Notes under the pieces: model-generated
The model's database searches: none
What the model was told of the DNA's origin: nothing
The model's input: only the letters and a program-made list of their open reading frames with translations
DNA from: Galdieria sulphuraria
Lineage: Eukaryota > Rhodophyta > Bangiophyceae > Galdieriales > Galdieriaceae
DNA length: 14,930 bases
Assembly: GCF_000341285.1 (NCBI RefSeq)
Contig: NW_005178458.1
Location: 188,001 to 202,930, forward strand
Direction: 5' to 3'
In this document: in pieces, positions 8,595 to 14,930 of the stretch
How positions within the stretch are numbered: position 1 is the stretch's first letter
Layout: each line of letters starts with the position of its first letter
Made by a program: the position numbers and the translations under genes

Positions 8595-11057
8595 TCATCG
8601 TTCGTTAGCGAGATATGACCTTATAGAAGATCTTATCTTCAACCTCAACGCAGGTTTATCTATACCCAAGTCCCTTAAAATTTCTTTGGTCACCGCTGGA
8701 AGCTCGTCCATATCAATATCTTCCACTTTCGGAAGACAATAAGCAACATCTTCTTCAGAAAGACCACAATATTCTCTTAGGAAAGTATTCCAATCAAATG
8801 ACGAAGACAAAGAACTCGATGCTGCGACACTTCGTTCCACTTTCATAGCAGTTTGAAGCTCTTCGATTTGCATCCTATTCTCCTCATTTGTTCTCGGTCT
8901 TATATTTCGAGCTACTCTTAAAGTAACATTTGATTGCTCCAAAGGCGAAACATATTCATTGGACATCGACTCAAAGACAGTTTCACACCATACTGAAAAG
9001 TCTTTAGAAAACTCTTCTCGGCTTGCCTCTCCAATTTTCCTCAATGTTTCGACATTATCTCTTCCCAAATACATTTCAAGGTTCCTTTGAGAAACAATTA
9101 CCAATTGCAGACATGATCGACTACTTTCATTCAAAGTTGATCCCGAAGAATGTTCAGTTACCAAATAACTTGCATCCTCAACAATATTCTGTTCTTCACT
9201 AGAGAAAACAACAGATCGACCATAACTAGTACAAACTACCACCACAAACTGAAAACGAAGTTGAACAGATGAAAAAGATTCGTCATTCAAAACGGAAACA
9301 ACTCCCTTAAAAAATTTTTTGGCTTCTTCCTCAATATTTCTTTTCGAAAATTCACTTTTGTGATAAAATTTGAATGAAAATCCAACAACGTAACGTGTTT
9401 GTCCATTATGGAATACAACATATGCATCAGGACCACTCGAATTGCCCTCCTTTGGAACAAAAATACCACAACGTTGTAAATAATCTCTATAATGAACAGA
9501 AAATGAACGAGAGACATTTCTCAAGATGGGTATATCATAAGATTTTGTTGATTCCATAGAATAAGAAACATTGTCCTGTTCAATAAAAGAACCCTGGAAA
9601 ATTCCTGGAATAGCAGAATGTACAATAGCCGAGGAATTAGAATGAAGAAAAGTTAATAAGCGAAAGCGAAAGATCTTCATAAATACAAATTCAAAGAAGA
9701 TTCCTTTTGCTGTTGAAGTGTCGGGAATATAACTAAACGGAGATAAAGGAAAGAGTTCAGTAGCCTCAAGGAAAAAGTTATAGTTGCTATGAGCTCTCAA
9801 TATAAATTCACAACAACCAATCTTGAATTCGGTCCCCATATCAATCCCGTCAGTTCCACAACTTTCAGAATAAAACCCAAAAGTTGCAACCAAGTCCATC
9901 AAATAAGTTTTCGTTCCACATATAGTAACTATAAAGTTAATTGGAAAAACTGTTCCGAGCAGATAATTCAAAAGGACAAATTGATATCGAAGAAGGGTTG
10001 CGGAATCAGGTATCTCCGGAATAATAATCGTCACCGACTCTAGTAGTACCAAGTGAAAGATTCTATCTAATAAGGGTTCCATATTGTCATTGTTGATAAC
10101 AGGTTGAGATAAGTTTGCAACTTTCTCTACTAGGGCTAATAAAGTATTCCTTACAATCAACGGAATACCTCCTGTCTTCCTTTTCAACAATTCTACGAAT
10201 CGATGTCGTACATCAACTGAGGGCAATAACCAGTCCTTCAAGGACTTTCCATCATAAGTTGCCAGCTCAATATATTCGTTAATATCACGGAGGTTAAAGG
10301 GATTCAACCGCAACATATGGAGGGTGACACTACTGGAGCGAGTATCAGACAGGGGGGCTGAGATTTCAGCAGTTCGCCCAGCAAGATATAAGATAACTTT
10401 TCCTGTATCAAGCAACTCATATACAGTTCGAAAAAATTTGCGATACGGGATATAACCTGGATCGGACTCGACGAACTGTTCCTCGCCGAGTTCACTATAG
10501 TATGTGGTGAGGTCACTCAGGTGGCTAAGTTCGTCTATCATCAAAAATAAATATTGTTTCTGAAATTGTTCGAGAAGATACTGAACAAATAAAGAAACAC
10601 GAGGTTGCTTCATTGCTGCGTCCGTGAATTCTACAATTTCTCGGGCAGTCATACCGTTACACTGGGCTGTAGCCATAGCTATGTTATACATCAAAGCCTT
10701 TCGAAAACTTGGAAAAGGAGCATCAGAAAAGCTCTCTTCTAATTGAAAGCAAACTGACAAAGTGTTTTCCGCAAAGTGTTTCCAAGAAAAAATCTTCAAA
10801 TCAACTTTTCCCGAAGAGCTCTTGTTGAAAACCTCCGTCTTCGTCTGCTCTTCTTCTTCGTCGGCGAATTTTTTTAAAAACTCTAAAAAATTTTCACCAA
10901 CAAAACTCTTCCCAGCCCCAAAAACATGAGGGGAAAAACAAGCTGCAGGACGTACAGTATTCAAGTCTCCCCCAAATCAAGAAAACTGGTAGAAATAAGT
11001 TCGAAGAATAGAATAAACATCTTCTTTTCTATCTATCAACGGTTCACTCAAACTCAT
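8595..11057 (-). CDS. Large RHS/Crinkler-like ATPase with nuclease-like and SAM domains; one in-frame TGA near the N-terminus
   Basis: The uninterrupted part is 10964 to 8595 (789 codons, no ATG at its start). With residue 1 at 10964, there is a P-loop FGAGKSF at 15-21, Walker B LFLMIDEL at 139-146, a sensor-1-like VILYLAGR at 190-197, and TGGIP at 264-268. This is a P-loop ATPase of the kind in retrotransposon-hot-spot/Crinkler proteins or archaeal-type ATPases. Residues about 505-640 resemble a PD-(D/E)XK nuclease: GPD at 511-513, then VVGFSFKF with Ser530 where Glu/Gln is usual and Lys532. Residues 724-786 form a SAM domain (FDWNTFL...LPAVTKEILRDLGI...LKIRSSIRSYL). An ATG at 11057 opens 26 codons in the same frame, then TGA at 10979-10977, then the long frame. 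The segment before the TGA aligns with the N-terminus of the dead paralogue (EDVYSILRTYF versus QDVRVVTKQLF), so it is real coding sequence. No intron bridging the TGA in frame with good splice sites was found. It may be a young pseudogene, a strain allele or a sequence error. Cellular role unknown. Confidence 0.75.
10977..10979 (-). other. In-frame TGA in the ATPase-nuclease-SAM gene
   Basis: The plus strand reads TCA here, so the minus strand reads TGA. It separates the ATG-started 26-codon segment from the 789-codon frame. No other stop interrupts the gene. The only nearby GT...AG pair that removes it (44 bp, donor GTTTTC) shifts the P-loop frame. Confidence 0.85.
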
Positions 11058-11779
11058 TTTACACCGCCGCCAATCCGAAATTCACAAATGACCGAAAAAC
11101 TTTCAAAGGAGATGGAAGAGAGTGTATGTTTTATTGTTCGAGCGATTGCTTTATTTGGTGATTGGTAGAAATGATCTCCTTGACACTTCTAGACTCACAA
11201 TGACAACAGAGAGAAAGCAGGAATATTCTCTTGCTCGTCGTAATTAGAAACTTTCTTCTACTATAGACAAGAAATAGGTTTCTATGAGTTTTTGTGGGGA
11301 ATTAGATTGATGGGTACTCTTTCTATGGCTTGTATACTGTAAGAGAGTTTTTCTACTATCTTCCACACCATCCTATAACTCCTATATACATGTCTCATAA
11401 GATACAAGCTTTTTGTAAGTTACAGACGAAATACAGTGGGAAACAGAGAATTGCATTGAATGGGAAGTCTGTTCGTGTGGAACTGGTCGTAGCACAGTTT
11501 ATAAATACAAAAGTATCTAAAGGAGTTTGGAGAAGAGTATTATGTAGATTGTCATACTGGCTTATCATTAAATACAAGCCATTATTGATGTAATAGCTAC
11601 ACAAGTTGTCTATTCTTTGTTCGACTTTTACCAAGTTGTGAATATGTCTTATATAAGGACATCAATTAAGGCTTCAAATATAGTCACTATAAACCTTCAT
11701 TTTCCACATATCGATGCTGAAAAAAGAGTAAAAGATTGAGCCAAAAAATTATTTTGCTAAAGAAGAAGCCTTGTGTACT
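11058..11779. other. AT-rich region upstream of the large gene, no supported gene
   Basis: It would hold the promoter of the minus-strand ATPase gene. An ATG at 11089 on + opens 26 codons ending at 11168, with a GTATGT donor-like site inside, but no exon chain leading on from it is convincing. A longer + frame at 11330-11593 lacks an ATG start and resembles nothing I know. The overlapping minus frame 11395-11634 is equally unsupported. Confidence 0.35.
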
Positions 11780-12003
11780 TGAGTCAAGGTCGAGTAGTGT
11801 ACTAAATTGAAAGCTTCAGCAATTCTCCAACTGAAAGCCACTCCATATTGAAGAACTTTTACCCAACGTGACTCTTATGTTGACTGAAAGACGTTGTAGT
11901 TCCTAAGTTACCGGTCAAGTGATTGTTGTGGAATGACAATACTTCAAGATTGGATATGGTTTCCTTTGACTAATTAGAAACAATTCTGTTCCACTCTCAA
12001 AGT
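11780..12003 (-). pseudogene. Relic of a leucine-rich-repeat protein
   Basis: On the minus strand 11957-11901 reads ISNLEVLSFHNNHLTGNLG, an almost perfect plant-type leucine-rich repeat (L..L.L..N.L.G.L). Just before it, 12000-11977 reads LRVEQNCF, like the L.L..N.F of a preceding repeat, followed by TAA. Further on, near 11830-11780, broken frames give KLS-NLV-LDLDSSTQ-like fragments, again LRR-like. Stops and frame changes separate the pieces, so it is a fragment of two or three repeats, not a gene. LRR proteins generally act in protein recognition; the original product cannot be named. Confidence 0.55.
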
Positions 12004-13794
12004 TGTCCTTTGCAATGCAATATAAATAGAACTCCTATGTAAATAGTAACTTTCTGAAATAGAAACTTTTTATCTCAGTGTGCCAAATGGATAGAGTCAC
12101 TTAAGATGTCTCTTGTACTATTAATAGTCAAACGAAATTTTTTATATCGAATATCATCTTTGCAACCGGGTTACTTTCCCTATCTAAGAGTCGGTGAGTT
12201 TTCAGTCTAATTCACTAAAACAGAGTTTGAATATATAGTCTCGTGAATACTTTTGAGATAGAGTTTGAATTGCAAACTAAAATACTTTTTTTAGTATTTG
12301 TTCTTATCTTTGCTATATTTTCTCTTGGATCCAACAAGTTTCATATTTGTGGGAGCCATTTATATGAATTCCAAGGCTAGAAATGCAGTTTGAAAAAAAC
12401 ACATAAAAACGAAAGGAATCTAAACTTTTATCGAATTTCAACAAGCTAAAACTCTTTTTGAGACCGCAGTGCAGGTCCTCAAGTTGGAGGAAGCCTCCAG
12501 TTTTTGCTGCCATTCCCTTCGTTTGTTTTCTAAAACCGAGGAAAACTCTCTTCTATTCAGTTAACAAAAGATAGGAAGGACAGTCCAAGTGAAACCTACA
12601 AACAACTTTTTCTGTCTCAGTCTTTGAGAATTATAGTAAAAGGAGTTACTAGTCTTTTTTCAACAGACTAGAAAGACAACATAGCAGACACTTGAAGAAT
12701 GTTTTGAGATATTCTTTCGGTAACCATTTTACTAAGTATTTGGACAAGAAAGGATATTTTTCATTCTAGTTGTATTCAACATGTATGTATGTATAGTCTA
12801 TTCATTTTGAATCATTGTTACAACTCTGCAATATTGCAAATTGACACTAAAAATAGCCTTCAAATGAAAAGCTTTTAGTTTTGAAACATGTTTAAAGGTA
12901 TCTCCGAAATATTTGAAAGATTGCACTAGTGTATTAATCGAATCATTCTCCTGCACACAAGTGCATATTCAATATCCAATTTCTGTAAGAGTCAACAACT
13001 CCTGTTTCTCCTCTGAAAATACTTGCAGACAATAGTGACATTTGATATTGTGGATTCTGCTAAGAGAAAACTTATTTTCAAAAAAGTTCAATTCAGTCCA
13101 ACTGAGTCTATTCTATCGATTCTCTTCTCGTTTTTCATCATAGCATTTAAATCATAGTTGAATTGTCTCTTCCAAGTAGTCGACTATATAGTTGAGATGT
13201 TTTTGAAGGTAAACATGACTGTTTAGGTTTAAAGGTTTTCACTGCCTTCTCTTGTACCATCAACTTTGAACTTTGTAAAAACCACAAATTGTGAACATAT
13301 ATAAGAAAGCAAACTATATAAAACACAAAGCTGCTTTAGGGCATGGATAACTCCAAGCGAACTCTTATTTCTTCCAGTACGAAGAAAACAAAACTTTTAA
13401 AAGCTCTGCAAATTCAAGGAAAGATTTGTTTAGCTCCACTCGTCTCCTACTCTTTTTCCACTCTCTCATCCATCAGCTCGTTGCATGAGTCATAATACAA
13501 AAGTTATTCGTGTTAGACACTAGGCAGAAAACTCTCGCGAAATATAACCTGATGGGTACAATGGTGGAGGCTTCTTTTTAGATATTTGTAACAAGAATCA
13601 AAGACAACTCAAAGTTTTGCATAAACAAACTGTCTATATATACAAAAAACGTTCATTTCCATAAGGGACAAGTCAAACATAAAGAAGAAAAGATATAGTT
13701 TTATCCAAATTGCTCTAAAAGGAAGGAAAATGTCTCTTTCAACTTTGCATTATTCAGCAGAATAAAATTGTGCAGAGTCAAATTGATATTGTGA
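12004..13794. other. Gene-poor AT-rich stretch
   Basis: About 1.8 kb without a convincing gene. A minus frame at 12513-12313 begins with ATG (66 residues, MAAKTGGFLQLEDLHCG...) but resembles nothing known and has no exon partners that I can see. A short ATGT microsatellite lies at about 12781-12794. Stops are dense in the remaining frames. No tRNA, rRNA or tandem array was recognised. Confidence 0.4.
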
Positions 13795-14452
13795 TTATCC
13801 AAACTGGTAAAGGTCTTGTTCTTTTAAATATATTAGATAAATTTCGTCTACTAGTGAAAAGAAAAGAATATAAACGTAGAAATAATGGAAAAATAAGAAT
13901 CTTTCATCTCCTCTTGGCAAAGTAATAAAGAAAGGTGAATCTTGAAATATATGTGCAAGGAGAAGTAAAAGCGTCACCACTTTTACTGTTGTTATACTAG
14001 TCAAAACTCTCAAAAAGTTCTTTAGGTGGAGAGCGAACCAATAGCCTTGAATCGTTTGAGGTTCGATCCTCCTTATCGTAGGTAGTTTATGTACGAATTT
14101 GTGTATAGACAAAAGTATTCCCAACCTTTGGTCAGTTTTTTATTATTGTCCTGTCCTCTGTATACTTTCCAATTCTAGAGTCCAATATACGATTTATTCT
14201 TCTTTATAACTCGTAATCGAACAAGATTGCTCCTAGAGCGAATTTGCATAGAAGGAAAGGTTCTAGTTCTCACATTGCAAGCCAAACAGAGTTAACGTCA
14301 TTGAAATTAGAAAATGACCATTTTACACCTTTAAACAGTTTTCCTAAATTTTGAGTGACCAACAAAGAAAGGTTCTCAGATCGAAAACGAGTCAAAAGCT
14401 GGTTGTAGCAAAACCGTTCTTGATTTGTTATCAAAATAGGGTCACAAGTAGT
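13795..14452 (-). pseudogene. Possible relic of an unrecognised, perhaps membrane, protein
   Basis: On the minus strand a frame is open for 60 codons from 14452 to TGA 14272-14270 and resumes for two further 20-codon runs. After a frame change, 14124-13795 is open for 109 codons, with hydrophobic runs (VVTLLLLLAHIF; HYFYVYILFF). No piece starts with ATG at a sensible place. I do not recognise a family. Long open runs in such AT-rich DNA suggest former coding sequence, but chance is possible. Confidence 0.22.
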
Positions 14453-14464
14453 TTAAAATTTACC

Positions 14465-14698
14465 TTGCAGAGACAAGATTGATCAAACTCAACTCTGTTA
14501 AAGGGCTACATTGTCGCTNGGGAGTTGCGAGGAACTTTGTTACGACACTGTTCTTCTCGTTTCNCAACATTACTGAAAGTGAGATTGATTGTATCTAGCA
14601 CACTTATTGTTCCAGAAACTTTTTACATATCTCCAAGTGGAATATATTCTTTCATAAAACTCACTAGTCACTTAAAATAATATATCCCCAGAGAAAGG
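14465..14698. repeat. Dispersed repeat, copy 2 (about 234 bp)
   Basis: Same orientation as copy 1 at 8225-8459 and alignable from the TTGCA near its start to the TATC....GAAAG at its end. It contains the two unresolved bases of the window (N at 14519 and 14564). The stem seen in copy 1 is kept: 14512-14516 pairs with 14543-14547, and beyond one mismatch 14508-14510 pairs with 14549-14551. Relative to copy 1, one C-G pair became T-A. Confidence 0.75.
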
Positions 14699-14930
14699 AG
14701 AGAATACAAAGCGATCCTTTTCATAACAATCCAATTAGAAATGAACACAATGGGTTGATTGTTGGATGGAAAGGAAGGCTCAGTGAGTATTGTCAAGGCT
14801 GTGGACCTGATTCAACTTTGCTAGTGAAACTTTTCCGACTTTAATTTCTAAAGCAAATTCTTCGTTTGTTTTAGTTGGACAAGTCAATTTCTATTATCTA
14901 CGTTTCTTTTAAGCCCTTCAAATGTTTCTT
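14699..14930. other. Window end, nothing recognised
   Basis: No open frame, RNA motif or repeat of note was seen in these last 232 bases. Confidence 0.4.

Noticed and set aside
10935-10978. 44-bp GT-AG intron that would remove the TGA of the large ATPase gene
   Set aside because: The donor GTTTTC is poor, and splicing would put the P-loop region out of frame.
11330-11593. 87-codon + frame with fairly protein-like sequence
   Set aside because: It has no ATG start, I could not chain exons into it, and the minus strand is similarly open over the same interval.
12313-12513. ATG-started 66-codon minus frame
   Set aside because: No homology recognised, no neighbouring exons, and a length within chance for this composition.
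12781-12794. ATGT microsatellite
   Set aside because: Only about three units; not noteworthy in AT-rich DNA.
14060-14069. Perfect tRNA B-box match GGTTCGATCC, with a GGTGGAGAGC A-box-like stretch about 40 bases upstream
   Set aside because: No acceptor stem or anticodon arm folds around it, and the T-arm would need a six-base loop; GGTTCG instead pairs with the upstream CGAACC as a plain hairpin.

Overview
The window looks like nuclear DNA of a unicellular eukaryote. The best guess is a Galdieria-type cyanidiophyte red alga. It is AT-rich, genes sit very close together on the left, every confident intron is a GT-AG intron of only 44-56 bp, and a bacterial-type transaldolase carries what looks like a plastid transit peptide. 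The species call is inference; no marker gene was available. Two unresolved N bases show that this is draft assembly sequence.

Left part (1-2692, + strand) is intact and compact: the last exon of a mitochondrial porin (VDAC), a three-exon plastid-type transaldolase (pentose phosphate / carbon metabolism), and a three-exon carbonyl-reductase-like short-chain dehydrogenase. These are housekeeping genes separated by 100-190 bp.

Middle part (3115-7942, - strand) is a graveyard. A nearly full-length ABCA-type half transporter (6850 down to 3115) is still readable, with at least six short introns, but it is broken by frameshifts, stops and deletions that remove the Q-loop region and the ABC signature. 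Just upstream is a decayed P-loop ATPase (7942 down to 6840), a paralogue of the large gene that follows.

The large gene (11057 down to 8595, - strand) is the most interesting object. It has about 790 open codons reading as a RHS/Crinkler-like or archaeal-type ATPase, then a probable PD-(D/E)XK nuclease core, then a C-terminal SAM domain. It has no ATG in its main open frame. The homologous N-terminus lies upstream in the same frame, behind a single TGA.

Right part (11058-14930) is about 3.9 kb with no convincing intact gene. It holds a relic of a leucine-rich-repeat protein, a possible membrane-protein relic, and the second copy of a roughly 235-bp dispersed repeat whose first copy is at 8225-8459. 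The two copies share a stem-loop with one compensatory base-pair change. The switch from intact housekeeping genes to decayed family members and repeats suggests a subtelomeric or otherwise rapidly evolving segment; this is inference.
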